A stretch of 64,000 nt of DNA from Pseudorhodoplanes sp. (GTDB lineage Bacteria; Pseudomonadota; Alphaproteobacteria; Rhizobiales; Xanthobacteraceae): NCBI GenBank assembly GCA_019187085.1, contig JABARS010000006.1:10894-74893 (forward strand). Direction: 5' to 3'. Positions 1-8,935 of this stretch are shown here, one piece after another. Each line of letters begins with the position of its first letter. The first letter of the stretch is position 1. The notes below the pieces were generated by a model that was given only the letters and a program-made list of their open reading frames with translations, did no database searches and was not told the origin of the DNA. The position numbers were made by a program, and so were the translations under genes.

Positions 1-918
1 GTTGACGCCATCCCTTATAATGTCGCGAGGGCCATAGGGACAATCGAAAGCGACAACAGGAAGGCGCGCCGCCATAGCTTCGACAATCACGTGGCCAAAT
101 CCTTCCCAACGCGACGGGAGCGCAAAAACGTCCGCATGTGCGAGCCAACGCGCTGGATCAGGTACGTATCCAGGCATCAAGAGGCGACCCGAGAATCCCC
201 TTTCCTGCGCGATCCGCATGAGAACTTTACGCTCGTCACCTTCTCCAAGCAAAACAAGATCGACATCCTTGCGATTCATCGTTGATACTATACGAATCAA
301 TGTGTCAAAGCCTTTCTGACGTGTCAGACGGCCAATACCAATTATTGCAGGACCGCGCTTGGGCCACGGCGATGCTTCCTGTCGCGCCGAGTCCACCGCC
401 GCGCGTAGGTTGAATACTTCGACAGGATTATGAATTGTAACAATCTGACGATCCGGAATGCGATAGAGCGATTGCAACTCCCCCCGTACACCGGCTGATA
501 ACGCCACAACACGGTCTGCATTACGGTATGCGGCACCAATGAGCCACTTCCGTAATATGCTAAGGTCCGCACGCGCATTGTGACTGTTAGTTTCTCGCAG
601 GACGAGACTTGCTCCGCTCCGGCTGGTGGTGTGAGCAATCCAGGCAACTATGTTCGCGTCAACCATCGAAGCGAAAACTATATCAGGCTTGGTTTTCGCA
701 ATCTGCCTCGCAAGTGGAAGAATGGCTGTTGCCGTGCGGCGGCAACCCAAATCAACTAACAAGAGCTTGCTCTGATCGAGCCAAGCCAAAGCTGGTCCCT
801 GCGCGCGCGCCGAAACCAATAGTACCTCATGCCTCTTGGAGAACTTGTTGGCCAGATTGACCAACGTTCGCTGGGCACCGCCGAGACCAAGTTCCGGGAG
901 AAAGATTAGAATTTTCAT
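1..918 (-). CDS. Glycosyltransferase family 4 (partial, C-terminus beyond window)
   Basis: I translated this by hand from the ATG at 918. It begins MKILIFLPELGLGGAQRTLV, the glycine-rich GT-B start with the GGAQR motif typical of GT4 enzymes. The frame stays open for 306 codons to the window edge. Around residues 225-260 it reads IIGIGRLTRQKGFDTLI, the usual GT4 nucleotide-sugar domain. Near the edge it reads PSRWEGFGHVIVEAMA and then FDCPYGPRDII, which contain the conserved E-x7-E signature region. It probably transfers a hexose or amino sugar onto a lipid-linked glycan at the cytoplasmic face; donor and acceptor cannot be told. It is divergent from legB across a 95-bp gap. The last part of the C-terminal domain is missing only because the window ends. 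Confidence 0.85.
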   Translation of the reverse strand, partial: MKILIFLPELGLGGAQRTLVNLANKFSKRHEVLLVSARAQGPALAWLDQSKLLLVDLGCRRTATAILPLARQIAKTKPDIVFASMVDANIVAWIAHTTSRSGASLVLRETNSHNARADLSILRKWLIGAAYRNADRVVALSAGVRGELQSLYRIPDRQIVTIHNPVEVFNLRAAVDSARQEASPWPKRGPAIIGIGRLTRQKGFDTLIRIVSTMNRKDVDLVLLGEGDERKVLMRIAQERGFSGRLLMPGYVPDPARWLAHADVFALPSRWEGFGHVIVEAMAARLPVVAFDCPYGPRDIIRDGVN

Positions 919-1013
919 GCGTGGATCCGACGCAGGCCTATGCGCGGTTGAGACAGCTTCTTGACCCTCGCAATCGCAATGGTTAGATGGCAACTCTCAA
1001 GTAATTTACCTGG

Positions 1014-2033
1014 GTGCTTTATCCGATGAGCTATCGTGGAAAATCGGTTTTCATTACCGGCGCGGATGGATTTATCGGGTCACACCTCGCGGAAGCGCTC
1101 GTACGCGATGGCGCAAGAGTGACAGCGCTCGCATTGTATCAGGGCCTTGATCAATTTGGCTGGCTTGATGACCTTCCAGAGGACATCCGCTCTACTATCC
1201 GCAGGGTACGTGGTGACATTCGCGACAGTACGATGATGTTGCGATTGACTGAGAATGTCGATATCATTTTTCACCTCGCTGCACTGATCGCCATACCCCA
1301 TTCTTTCGATGCGCCGTTGTCTTACATAGAGGTAAATGTTGAGGGCACAGGAAACATTTTAGAGGCGGCACGCATACACGGCACGCCGCGGCTCATTCAT
1401 ACCTCAACGAGTGAGGTTTATGGCACCGCCCAAGTCGTCCCGATCTCCGAGCAGCATCCTCTTGTTGCGCAGTCCCCATATGCCGCAAGCAAGATCGCCG
1501 CGGACAAACTCGCGGAATCTTACGCACTTTCATTCGATACACCTGTCGCGGTCTTGCGCCCCTTCAATACTTACGGCCCGCGGCAAAGCGAGCGTGCCGT
1601 GATTTCGAGCACAATCAGGCAGGCTCTCGACCCAAATTGCGAGGCAATACAGCTCGGAGACACCTCCACTATTCGAGATTTCAACTATGTCGCCGATACA
1701 GTTGAGGCCTTCCTGGCGATTGGCATCGTGCCGGCCATCGAGTTTGGCCACGCGTACAATGCGGGATCCGGGGTTGGCATAACAATCGAAAAAATGGTGG
1801 ATCTCGTCAGCAAGATTACCGGCACCAACAAGCCGGTAAGGGCTGAGTCAAGCCGAATGCGTCCTGCCAATGCCGAAGTCCGCGAGTTGATCGCGGACTC
1901 TCAGCAATTTGCCGGCGCGACTGGGTGGCATCCACGCTTTGATTTGGAGAAAGGTCTTGAGCAGACCGTGAGTTGGTGGCGCAACCGTGTTGTAAAGGGC
2001 CAAATGCGCGCGGATACTGCCTATATTCGCTGA
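1014..2033 (+). CDS. legB: NAD-dependent 4,6-dehydratase LegB (SDR family)
   Basis: Extended SDR enzyme predicted to convert GDP-GlcNAc (or a related NDP-HexNAc) to the 4-keto-6-deoxy sugar, the first dedicated step to legionaminic acid. Visible: TGADGFIGSHL nucleotide-binding loop near residues 15-25, HLAALIAIPHS, the Ser/Thr stretch TSTSEVYGT, the YAASK catalytic Tyr/Lys pair and RPFNTYGPRQS. From memory, the spacing and wording closely match Campylobacter LegB. GTG at 1014 is the longest start; ATG at 1026 (MSYRGK) is equally plausible, as neither has a clear ribosome-binding site. It is alone on the plus strand, 36 kb from legC, and converges on wlbB with only 10 bp between stops. Confidence 0.85.
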   Translation: MLYPMSYRGKSVFITGADGFIGSHLAEALVRDGARVTALALYQGLDQFGWLDDLPEDIRSTIRRVRGDIRDSTMMLRLTENVDIIFHLAALIAIPHSFDAPLSYIEVNVEGTGNILEAARIHGTPRLIHTSTSEVYGTAQVVPISEQHPLVAQSPYAASKIAADKLAESYALSFDTPVAVLRPFNTYGPRQSERAVISSTIRQALDPNCEAIQLGDTSTIRDFNYVADTVEAFLAIGIVPAIEFGHAYNAGSGVGITIEKMVDLVSKITGTNKPVRAESSRMRPANAEVRELIADSQQFAGATGWHPRFDLEKGLEQTVSWWRNRVVKGQMRADTAYIR

Positions 2034-2043
2034 ATTTGCGATT

Positions 2044-2637
2044 TTAGCCAACTGGTGCAAGCTTGCCTTCCATCTGCCGATACCGTTCCTGAGTGCGCGG
2101 ACATACAAGATCGGGACCTAGCCTTTCTCCGGCTCGACTCATCCAACCAACCCACCGCGCAGGTACCCCAGTCACGAGCGAATAGGCAAGCACGTCTTGG
2201 GTAACGACAGCGCCCGCACCAACGAAGGCGTATTCACCGATCGTTACTCCACAGACTATGGTCGCGTTTGCGCCGATCGTTGCTCCCTGCTTTACGAGCG
2301 TTTTTCGAAACTCATGCCTTCGGCTGATGTGCGCCCGTGGATTCAGGACGTTTGTGAATACGCAACTTGGTCCACAAAACACGTCCTGCTCCAAAGTCAC
2401 CCCGTCATAAATCGATACATTGTTCTGGATTTTGCATCCATCGCCGATATGAACGTTCGGCCCGACCATCACCGATTGGCCCAGGCTAACATTGCGGCCG
2501 ATCACGCTGCCCGGCAGAACATGAGAAAAATGCCAGATCTTGCTGCCTTCTCCAATCACTACATTCTCGTCGACGCAGACGGTTTCGTGCAGCGTCACAC
2601 CAGGAAAGCGCACCCGTTCAACGGACTTTTCACTCAT
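2044..2637 (-). CDS. wlbB: Hexapeptide-repeat N-acetyltransferase, WlbB/WbpD type
   Basis: A left-handed beta-helix acetyltransferase of 197 residues with many isoleucine/valine hexapeptides ([28 protein letters not shown]). In the WlbB/WbpD family the enzyme acetylates the 3-amino group of UDP-GlcNAc3NA on the way to UDP-ManNAc3NAcA. The loop containing [14 protein letters not shown] is characteristic of that family. Its start overlaps the stop of wlbA by four bases (ATGA at 2634-2637), so the two are likely translationally coupled. It is the last gene of this short minus-strand operon before legB. The aminotransferase expected with it (WlbC/WbpE) is not next to it. Confidence 0.85.
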   Translation of the reverse strand: MSEKSVERVRFPGVTLHETVCVDENVVIGEGSKIWHFSHVLPGSVIGRNVSLGQSVMVGPNVHIGDGCKIQNNVSIYDGVTLEQDVFCGPSCVFTNVLNPRAHISRRHEFRKTLVKQGATIGANATIVCGVTIGEYAFVGAGAVVTQDVLAYSLVTGVPARWVGWMSRAGERLGPDLVCPRTQERYRQMEGKLAPVG

Positions 2638-3578
2638 CGGCGCACAGTCTCAATGAGGCGATGCCGTTCACCGCGCGCCAACTGCTCTGCCTGAGTCCGC
2701 AGTGTGGAGACAATTTCAATCGATGGACGAACATCGGAGATCGTGTAACCACGACCGGCCATAATTTCGCGGTAGCTTTCGGTGTGAAGGTCTGTGAAGC
2801 CTTCGGAAAATTCTATCTCCTCTCCGTCCATCGTGATCGAACGCCATGTTGTCTGTCCCGGCTTGCAAGATGGCGGCAGATCACTTCGGTCGACGGAAAG
2901 GAACCAACGGACGCGCGCGCGCTCCAGCTCCAGATAGCCAGCCGATCGAGAAGACGTGCGCAAGTGAAGGACATTTTCTCTGACAGCACCAAAAATGAAA
3001 ACAAGCATATCGAAGAAATGGACGCCGATATTTGTCGCAACACCGCCAGACTTATTCTCGTCGCCTTTCCAAGACACGTGGTACCAACTGCCCCTCGACG
3101 TAATGTAGGTGAGATCAATGTCGTGCATCCGACGATCGCTCTGGACACTTTCTCTTAGAGCACGAATCGCCGGATGCAGACGAAGCTGCAAGATTGTGTG
3201 CACATTCTTATGCGTTCGCTCCGCCATCTCCTCAAGCCCGTCCAGATTCCACGGATTCAGAACAAGCGGCTTTTCACAAATGGCGTGTGCACCCGACCGC
3301 AAAGCGAACCGCACATGTGCATCGTGAAGATAATTCGGTGAGCAAATCGAAATATAGTCTATTGGCTCGCCCATTCTGCGCAGCTTGTCGAGATGCCGAT
3401 CAAACCGCTCAAACTCGATGAAGAAACGCGCGTCCGGGAAATAGCTATCGAGGACGCCAACGGAGTCCTTCGGATCGAAAGCAACCTTCAGATCGCCGCC
3501 AGAATCCCGGATGGCACGCATGTGCCTTGGGGCGACATAGCCGGCAGCTCCGATCAGAGCAAAGTTATGCTTGGACAT
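2634..3578 (-). CDS. wlbA: Gfo/Idh/MocA oxidoreductase, WlbA/WbpB type (UDP-GlcNAcA 3-dehydrogenase)
   Basis: NAD-dependent oxidoreductase of 314 residues. The N-terminus has a Rossmann start ([18 protein letters not shown]), followed by [13 protein letters not shown] and [15 protein letters not shown] with the conserved EKP lysine of the Gfo/Idh/MocA family. The wording matches the WlbA/WbpB subgroup, which oxidises C3 of UDP-N-acetylglucosaminuronic acid. It is the first gene of a two-gene minus-strand operon with wlbB, and its promoter shares the 3579-3758 intergenic region with the winged-helix regulator. With the 2-epimerase at 6.2-7.3 kb it would supply part of the UDP-ManNAc3NAcA route. 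Confidence 0.87.
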   Translation of the reverse strand: MSKHNFALIGAAGYVAPRHMRAIRDSGGDLKVAFDPKDSVGVLDSYFPDARFFIEFERFDRHLDKLRRMGEPIDYISICSPNYLHDAHVRFALRSGAHAICEKPLVLNPWNLDGLEEMAERTHKNVHTILQLRLHPAIRALRESVQSDRRMHDIDLTYITSRGSWYHVSWKGDENKSGGVATNIGVHFFDMLVFIFGAVRENVLHLRTSSRSAGYLELERARVRWFLSVDRSDLPPSCKPGQTTWRSITMDGEEIEFSEGFTDLHTESYREIMAGRGYTISDVRPSIEIVSTLRTQAEQLARGERHRLIETVRR

Positions 3579-3640
3579 TGAGACGATCGGGACAGACAGT
3601 CAGAGGCCCGCGGGTGGTGAAGTACAGATCAAGGACAAAA

Positions 3641-3663
3641 GAACATACTATGAACATTAGCAA
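3641..3663. promoter_or_regulatory. Degenerate operator half-sites plus ATTAGCAA block
   Basis: Between the divergent wlbA and winged-helix genes, GAACAT-ACT-ATGAAC (3641-3655) is followed at once by ATTAGCAA (3656-3663). The same order, ATGAAC then ATTAGCAA with a GC inserted, occurs at 38239-38254 upstream of legC. Read on the minus strand, TTGCTA could serve as a -35 element for wlbA, though a good -10 is not clear. Only the right arm fits the 15-bp operator consensus; the left arm has two mismatches. Confidence 0.45.
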
Positions 3664-3714
3664 TAGTAACCTCCTGATTTGTTTGCGCACTGAAACCCGT
3701 GACGAGCCTTTTAA

Positions 3715-3729
3715 GTTCATGCTATGAAC
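3715..3729. promoter_or_regulatory. 15-bp inverted-repeat operator (perfect arms)
   Basis: GTTCAT-GCT-ATGAAC is a perfect 6-bp inverted repeat with a 3-bp spacer, 29 bp upstream of the preferred ATG (3759) of the winged-helix gene. Sites with the same 15-bp layout lie at 38230-38244 and 38263-38277 in front of the long operon. The position suggests autoregulation. The binding protein is inferred to be the adjacent winged-helix product. Confidence 0.6.
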
Positions 3730-3758
3730 ACAGCACCGAAATCATATTCGATCCAGCC

Positions 3759-4412
3759 ATGCATGACCCACCGCCCATTTCGATCAGAAAGGCTTCATCC
3801 GACGATGAAATCCTGTTGGGCGTCTTGACTGCCATTGAACGCGACGCAAACACCTCGCAGCGCAACATCTCTAACGAGATTGGCGTCGCATTGGGACTTG
3901 CGAATGCATACCTCAAACGTTGTGTTCGGAAGGGATTGATCAAAGTCCAGCAAGTCCCGCGGCGTCGATATGCATACTATTTGACGCCGCAAGGCTTTGC
4001 CGAGAAAGCGCGTCTGACCGGCCAGTATTTGACCGCGTCTTTTACATTTTTCCGGCGCGCGCGAGAGCAGCTGTCAACCGTCATTGCGCAATGTGAACGT
4101 CAGGGCCAAAAGCAGATCGCGATCGCGGGCGTATCCGACCTTGCTGAGGTCGCCATTCTATGCGCACAGGACCGTGGGCTGAAATTTGTCGCAATGATTG
4201 ACGCATCATACGCGGCCAAATTGTTTCACGGAGTTCCAGTCGTTGCCGCCGCGCGCGAGGTGCCCGCAATCGAAACCGTCATTGTGACCGCGCTTGATGA
4301 TCCGGCATCGGTATTCCAGATCCTGGAAGCCGAACTCGGCAAAGGCCGCGTCCTGGCTCCGCCGTTGTTGCGTCTTGTAGCGCCACAAGCAGCCGCGCCG
4401 TCAACTGTATAG
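3759..4412 (+). CDS. Winged helix-turn-helix transcriptional regulator
   Basis: From ATG 3759 (MHDPPPISIRKASSDDE) this is 217 residues. Residues about 13-80 form a winged helix of MarR-like character: ILLGVLTAIERDANTSQRNISNEIGVALG is helix-turn-helix and RRRYAYYLTPQGFAEKARLT is the wing plus linker helix. The remainder (IAIAGVSDLAEVAILCAQDRG and onward) looks like a Rossmann-like effector domain, perhaps sensing a nucleotide sugar. A GTG at 3699 would extend it by 20 residues but would place operator 3715-3729 inside the coding region, so I prefer ATG 3759. It is followed after 8 bp by the RfaH-like gene, a pairing often seen in alphaproteobacterial polysaccharide loci. The effector is unknown. 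Confidence 0.8.
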   Translation: MHDPPPISIRKASSDDEILLGVLTAIERDANTSQRNISNEIGVALGLANAYLKRCVRKGLIKVQQVPRRRYAYYLTPQGFAEKARLTGQYLTASFTFFRRAREQLSTVIAQCERQGQKQIAIAGVSDLAEVAILCAQDRGLKFVAMIDASYAAKLFHGVPVVAAAREVPAIETVIVTALDDPASVFQILEAELGKGRVLAPPLLRLVAPQAAAPSTV

Positions 4413-4420
4413 GCCACCGA

Positions 4421-4924
4421 ATGATCACCTGGTTTGCCGTTTACACTCAGCCTCGCAAGGAAGATATGGCCCGCGAACATCTTCAGCGCCAGAACTTCGA
4501 GGTGTTTTATCCTCGCTACCTTAAAAAGCGCAGTCACGCTCGGAAAGTCGAGATGGTTCCAGCACCGCTGTTTCCCCGCTATCTGTTCGTTTCTTTCGAT
4601 CCGAGCGTCGCCGGTTGGCACTGTGTGCGATCAACACGGGGCGTCGTTCGCATTGTGGGCAACAACGACCCTACGGTAGTACCCGATCAGATCATCGACA
4701 ATATTCGAGCTCGTGCCGGTGACGACGGTTACGTCGTTTTAGCCCGTCAGACTGAAATTTCGCGTGGAGCCCGCATCCGCATCAATTCCGGCCCTTTTTC
4801 CGAGTGCGACGCCATTTTTGAAGCAAACCACGATAACGATCGTGTGGTGGCGCTGCTCTCATTGCTCGGCCGTGAAGTTCGGATAAAGCTCCCAATTCAG
4901 GCTGTCGTACCTGCTGAACTTTGA
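4421..4924 (+). CDS. RfaH/NusG-family transcription antiterminator
   Basis: 167 residues with an NGN domain (WFAVYTQPRKEDMAREHLQ, then FPRYLFVSFD, residues 1-100) and a C-terminal KOW domain (SRGARIRINSGPFSECDAIF, about 113-165). It is a specialised NusG paralogue: it is short, it lies in a glycan locus, and it follows a dedicated regulator. Proteins of this class (RfaH, UpxY, LoaP) load on RNA polymerase and suppress termination and polarity in very long operons. A candidate loading site, an ops-like sequence, lies at 38148-38160 at the head of the 33-kb minus-strand run. The gene's 3' end overlaps the end of the convergent glycosyltransferase by 28 bp, so it sits exactly at the tail of the operon it probably serves. 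Confidence 0.85.
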   Translation: MITWFAVYTQPRKEDMAREHLQRQNFEVFYPRYLKKRSHARKVEMVPAPLFPRYLFVSFDPSVAGWHCVRSTRGVVRIVGNNDPTVVPDQIIDNIRARAGDDGYVVLARQTEISRGARIRINSGPFSECDAIFEANHDNDRVVALLSLLGREVRIKLPIQAVVPAEL

Positions 4925-6204
4925 TAAGCTCTTTCATGCTGGCGCGCCGCATCAGCAATCTCTGCATGGTTCTTCGCCAACGCGATTTTCTCAAGCATAT
5001 CGATCTCACGCCGAACCCGTTCGTGCCACGAACACAGAAAGCGCTCTGCAGCCGCAGCTATTCGCGCCGCACGTCGCTTACGTTCGCCTTCATCCGAGTG
5101 CAATAGCAAGATTGCATTTGCCAGAGCCTCCGTGTCACTGGCGGACGGAATACGGATAATCGTATCGGGCGGCATTAACCCGTCCGTTGCAACATCGACG
5201 CCGATATCCGATTGAGACTGCGGAATGATCATTGGCTTGCCGATCCGCATGGCCTCGAGATTCGCATTACTAAGATTACCAAGCTTGTTCAGGGATACAT
5301 AAACATCAGCTCTAGCGAAAGCTCCTCCAATCTGATCATGCGGAAGCTTGTCGATTTGAGTCAGCGCATTACCAGCGCCGGCCGCGGCAAACGCTAACCT
5401 GACATATTCAGCAAGCGAGCCTGAACCAATCACCAAAGCACGCAACGCACCCGGCGCATGTTGCCACGCTTTGATGAATCCATCCGTGAACTCCCGGATC
5501 CCTTTCGCCGGTTCGAGCTTGCCTAGAAACATCACGATCGTCTTTGTTCTATCATCGGCAGGCAGGCGCGAGTCCGGGGTCTCAGCCCGTGTCGGTCGAT
5601 CGACGCCATTTAACATGACAAGTCGAGGCACCGACGGATGCAAAGCTTTTTCAAGCCAGAGTTCAACGCCACTGCCGTCCTGCGAACATATGATCAAATC
5701 ATATTTACGGCCATAGCACCATTTCAGCAATCGCTCACGAAAGGTGCGTCCCCGCAGCGCATCACGCATAATCGGATATACCCCCATGATGCGCAACACA
5801 ATTCGGCAACGCGTAACAAGTGACAACCATGCCGCAACAAAAATATTTGCATGATCGATGTAAACCATGTCCGGCTGCACAACTCGGCAGCGCCGCCAGA
5901 TGATCATTGCATGGGTGATTTCGCGCAAGACACCGCGGATCGATTTCATCCATGACGGAAATCGATTACGGCCTGCCAGGACGCGAATCGGGTGCCGCAG
6001 ACCGTGTAGTTCTATGATACGATCCACTTTTTCGCTCCATGTCGACTGGACATCTTTCGCGGCCAACACAAATTCGACCGCAGCCGTCCGATCCAGGGCC
6101 TCAATGATTCGATAAATTGTCGGCACACCGGTAGGCTGCCAGATCCCACTTGTCAGACTCGACTGAAGCCCCGAAAAGAGGCGAGTGACATAAAGTATCT
6201 TCAT
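4897..6204 (-). CDS. Glycosyltransferase family 4
   Basis: A 435-residue GT-B glycosyltransferase. The N-terminal domain starts MKILYVTRLFSGLQSS. The C-terminal domain shows IVMFLGKLEPAKGIREFTDG (about 230-250) and ADVYVSLNKLGNLSNANLEAMRIGKPMI, the donor-binding half with the conserved glutamate in NLEAM. It is the last gene of the long minus-strand run, 8 bp after wecB, and overlaps the convergent RfaH-like gene. It probably adds one residue of the repeat unit. Donor specificity is unknown; with wecB upstream, a ManNAc-derived sugar is possible. Confidence 0.82.
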   Translation of the reverse strand: MKILYVTRLFSGLQSSLTSGIWQPTGVPTIYRIIEALDRTAAVEFVLAAKDVQSTWSEKVDRIIELHGLRHPIRVLAGRNRFPSWMKSIRGVLREITHAMIIWRRCRVVQPDMVYIDHANIFVAAWLSLVTRCRIVLRIMGVYPIMRDALRGRTFRERLLKWCYGRKYDLIICSQDGSGVELWLEKALHPSVPRLVMLNGVDRPTRAETPDSRLPADDRTKTIVMFLGKLEPAKGIREFTDGFIKAWQHAPGALRALVIGSGSLAEYVRLAFAAAGAGNALTQIDKLPHDQIGGAFARADVYVSLNKLGNLSNANLEAMRIGKPMIIPQSQSDIGVDVATDGLMPPDTIIRIPSASDTEALANAILLLHSDEGERKRRAARIAAAAERFLCSWHERVRREIDMLEKIALAKNHAEIADAARQHERAYQSSAGTTA

Positions 6205-6212
6205 ATGTGGGG

Positions 6213-7322
6213 CTATTTTGCGATGTAGCCCTGGATCACCTTCAGGATAAGGCCGGCTGCGTCACCATTTCCGTATTCCGGCGGTGCAGCTGCCGGCTTT
6301 TCCATCGCTCTTTTCAAGCACTCGGCGATCCCCGATGCATCACCTGGCGCAAGCTGGTTCCATCCGGCCTCGATCGTTTCAAGCCACTCGGTCTCGTCTC
6401 TCAGCGTCACGCACGGCACGCGTGCGAACACGGCCTCCTTCTGCAGCCCGCCACTATCAGTTGCGACCAGCATGGCATCCAGCAACAAGCCGACCATGTT
6501 GCGATATGACTGCGGTGCCACCACTTTCACATTCGGCGGCACTGGTATTTCAAAACTGCTCAAGGCCGCTCGCGTCCGCGGATGCAGTGGCAACAGGACC
6601 GGGGTTTGCACACGCGCAAAGCCGCCAATGATGCTCGAAAGACGCTGCCTGTCCTCGGTATTCTCGGCACGATGAATGGTCGCGAGGATATAACTCTTGT
6701 GCTCCAAATCGAATTTCTGCGATGCGTTCCTGATCGCGCATTTCTTCTCGTGAAAGAATATGTCAAACATCACATCGCCGACCAGTTGCGCGTCCAATCG
6801 TCCTTCACGCGCAAGATTCTCGACACTTGTGAGCGTTGGACAAAGAAGCAGGTCTGACAGACGGTCGGTCACGACACGATTGACCTCTTCTGGCATGCCG
6901 CGACGATATGAACGCAATCCAGCTTCCACGTGGGCCAGCGGAATTGACGACTTCGCCGCCACAAGAGCCGCGGCCAACGTGGAATTGGTATCGCCGTAAA
7001 CTAGCATGATATCGGGCCGCTCTAACGCAACGACCTCCTCGAGTCTCGTCATGATCGCGCCGGTTTGCGCCCCGTGACTGCCGCTACCAACACCAAGATA
7101 GTGCGCTGGCTCTGCGATGCCCAATTCGTCGAAAAACACCTGCGACATGTCCGCGTCGTAATGTTGCCCGGTGTGCACGAGGATCTCGCGCAACCCTGAG
7201 AACTCGTCGCTCCTGATCCTGCGTCCTACCACCGCGGCCTTTACGAATTGCGGGCGCGCACCGACAACCGTCAATATTTTTCTGATGCGCTGCGGTGTCA
7301 CGACTTCGGTGCTCCGCGCCAA
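6213..7322 (-). CDS. wecB: Non-hydrolysing UDP-GlcNAc 2-epimerase (WecB/WbpI type)
   Basis: 369 residues starting at about residue 14 with KILTVVGARPQFVKAA, the family hallmark. Further hallmarks are HTGQHYDADMSQVFF, VYGDTNSTLAAAL, HVEAGLRSYRRGMPEE, and near the C-terminus TDSGGLQKEAVF and RDETEWLETIEAG. It interconverts UDP-GlcNAc and UDP-ManNAc or, as WbpI, the 2,3-diacetamido uronic acids. The presence of wlbA and wlbB makes the WbpI role attractive. It overlaps the upstream asparagine-synthetase-like gene by 25 bp. Confidence 0.9.
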   Translation of the reverse strand: MARSTEVVTPQRIRKILTVVGARPQFVKAAVVGRRIRSDEFSGLREILVHTGQHYDADMSQVFFDELGIAEPAHYLGVGSGSHGAQTGAIMTRLEEVVALERPDIMLVYGDTNSTLAAALVAAKSSIPLAHVEAGLRSYRRGMPEEVNRVVTDRLSDLLLCPTLTSVENLAREGRLDAQLVGDVMFDIFFHEKKCAIRNASQKFDLEHKSYILATIHRAENTEDRQRLSSIIGGFARVQTPVLLPLHPRTRAALSSFEIPVPPNVKVVAPQSYRNMVGLLLDAMLVATDSGGLQKEAVFARVPCVTLRDETEWLETIEAGWNQLAPGDASGIAECLKRAMEKPAAAPPEYGNGDAAGLILKVIQGYIAK

Positions 7323-8935
7323 TCTAGTCCGTGCCGCGAAAGATAGGACTCTGTGAACCAGGAGACGGCGTTGCGGAATCCACGCTGGTCCCGCACCACC
7401 TGTCGGTAGTTCAAATACGCGTAATTGCAGAGCACATCGCTACAATAGGCAAACAAGCGACGTTCGATCTCATGCCAGCATTTGCGGCCGAACGGCGCCG
7501 CAAGAAGCATCGTCAAAATCCGAACCGGTCGCAGCCAATTTGGTGTAACACGTCGCCGGTCATCGATACCGCTCCACACGCCGCCCCAATTCAAACGCTC
7601 CAAGGTCTTAACATAAAGCTTCTGGCGGAACTTATGTTCGAGCGGCAACTTGCGGAAAAACTCGACCAGCGGCTTCTCCCAAAGCGGTAGCCGCCACTCG
7701 ACTCCAAGACACTCATAAGCGCGTTGACCACCCACAACATATTTCGATTGCCTGTTATCGTACTCGAGACATTCAAACAGTCCGTAAGCGCCATAACCAG
7801 GGTTCGAAGGTGCTTCTACCAAACGAAGTTGTTCGGACATCTTTTCATACAGTTTGGCTATGTTCTCAGCTGTTCGTGCTGAACTCCAAAGAGAATAGTG
7901 CTTGTCAATCGTTGCATCGAAGACAGCGGCCCACCCTCTCGAATCTGGTTTGCCAGCCACCAACGATTCTGGAATATGATTTCCGGCGATAAAGTCGCCG
8001 CTTTGCCCATTAACAATGACGGCGTCGCGCGGCGCCCAGCCGCTTTCCAGTAACGTCGAGACTGCAAAGAAATCCTGTTCAAAAGGAACCGCAGCAAAGC
8101 TATCACTGTCTCTGCGGTAGAGCGCGTGGCGGCCTCGCCCGATGATCAACCGCTGACTGCGTTGTGAATACGGAACAAAAGTCCACGGATAACCCAGGCG
8201 AGCGGCTATCTGTTCGCTGGCGCGCGCCTCGAAGTTTCCAGGCCGGCCATAGGCAAAACATTTCACTTGGCTGTAGTCGTATTCTCGCAGTGCTGAGGCA
8301 ATCAAACGCGAATCGCGACCCGCACTGAGCGGCAACAATACCGTCCTGCCGTCCAACGAGCCTATGAGCCTTTCAAAGATTTGCCGCAACACCGCTTCTA
8401 ACGCTTTAGAATAATCGATGTTGTCCGCCGTAGATTCCCACGCCGAGTAAATGTAATGGCGTCCGATGTGAACGTCGGCATTCTTGATAATTGCATACGA
8501 ACCGGCCGCCAGCCACGTTACCGAGCGCGCCAGCGTCTCACCGCCAAGCGTGTATCCGGACATTGCCAAGGCCAGCGAAGCATTATGATTGATGTCTTCG
8601 AGCGGAATCCTGCCATCGGGAAAGCACTCTTTGCCACGATCCGTAACCAGGACCTCGCCGTCCCGCTTTATCAGCAATGGATAGCTGGCGATGTGATCGA
8701 CCACCGCGATTACGATCGCCCCGCGTTTTACGACCGCGGCAAACAGGCCATCAATACTTATCAGAGCCTTTTGAAGTGCGTTCCGCTCCATCGGCAATGC
8801 ATTCAAGAACGCCGCGGTCTCCTCCAGTGACAGCGACCGCGTTCCTTCATAGAGGCGTCCAGTAAACCAAATCTCGGCATCCGGACTCAGCAAACGTCGC
8901 CAACCGGCTTGCGCCGTCAGAGCCAGTTTGATCAT
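7298..8935 (-). CDS. Asparagine-synthetase-like amidotransferase lacking the glutaminase cysteine
   Basis: 545 residues. The C-terminal half carries a PP-loop synthetase domain (LLPLSAGRDSRLIASAL, near 200-215, the SGGxDS-type motif), indicating ATP-dependent acyl-adenylation and amide formation. The N-terminus reads MIKLALTAQAGWRRLLSP, so the catalytic Cys2 (MCG) of the class-II glutamine amidotransferase domain is absent, although a degenerate domain of that fold may remain (AVVKRGAIVIAVVDHIASYP). It may therefore use another amine donor, as lasso-peptide and beta-lactam synthetase relatives do, or amidate sugars with free ammonia. It overlaps the upstream gene by 4 bp and wecB by 25 bp. 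Confidence 0.78.
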   Translation of the reverse strand: MIKLALTAQAGWRRLLSPDAEIWFTGRLYEGTRSLSLEETAAFLNALPMERNALQKALISIDGLFAAVVKRGAIVIAVVDHIASYPLLIKRDGEVLVTDRGKECFPDGRIPLEDINHNASLALAMSGYTLGGETLARSVTWLAAGSYAIIKNADVHIGRHYIYSAWESTADNIDYSKALEAVLRQIFERLIGSLDGRTVLLPLSAGRDSRLIASALREYDYSQVKCFAYGRPGNFEARASEQIAARLGYPWTFVPYSQRSQRLIIGRGRHALYRRDSDSFAAVPFEQDFFAVSTLLESGWAPRDAVIVNGQSGDFIAGNHIPESLVAGKPDSRGWAAVFDATIDKHYSLWSSARTAENIAKLYEKMSEQLRLVEAPSNPGYGAYGLFECLEYDNRQSKYVVGGQRAYECLGVEWRLPLWEKPLVEFFRKLPLEHKFRQKLYVKTLERLNWGGVWSGIDDRRRVTPNWLRPVRILTMLLAAPFGRKCWHEIERRLFAYCSDVLCNYAYLNYRQVVRDQRGFRNAVSWFTESYLSRHGLDWRGAPKS

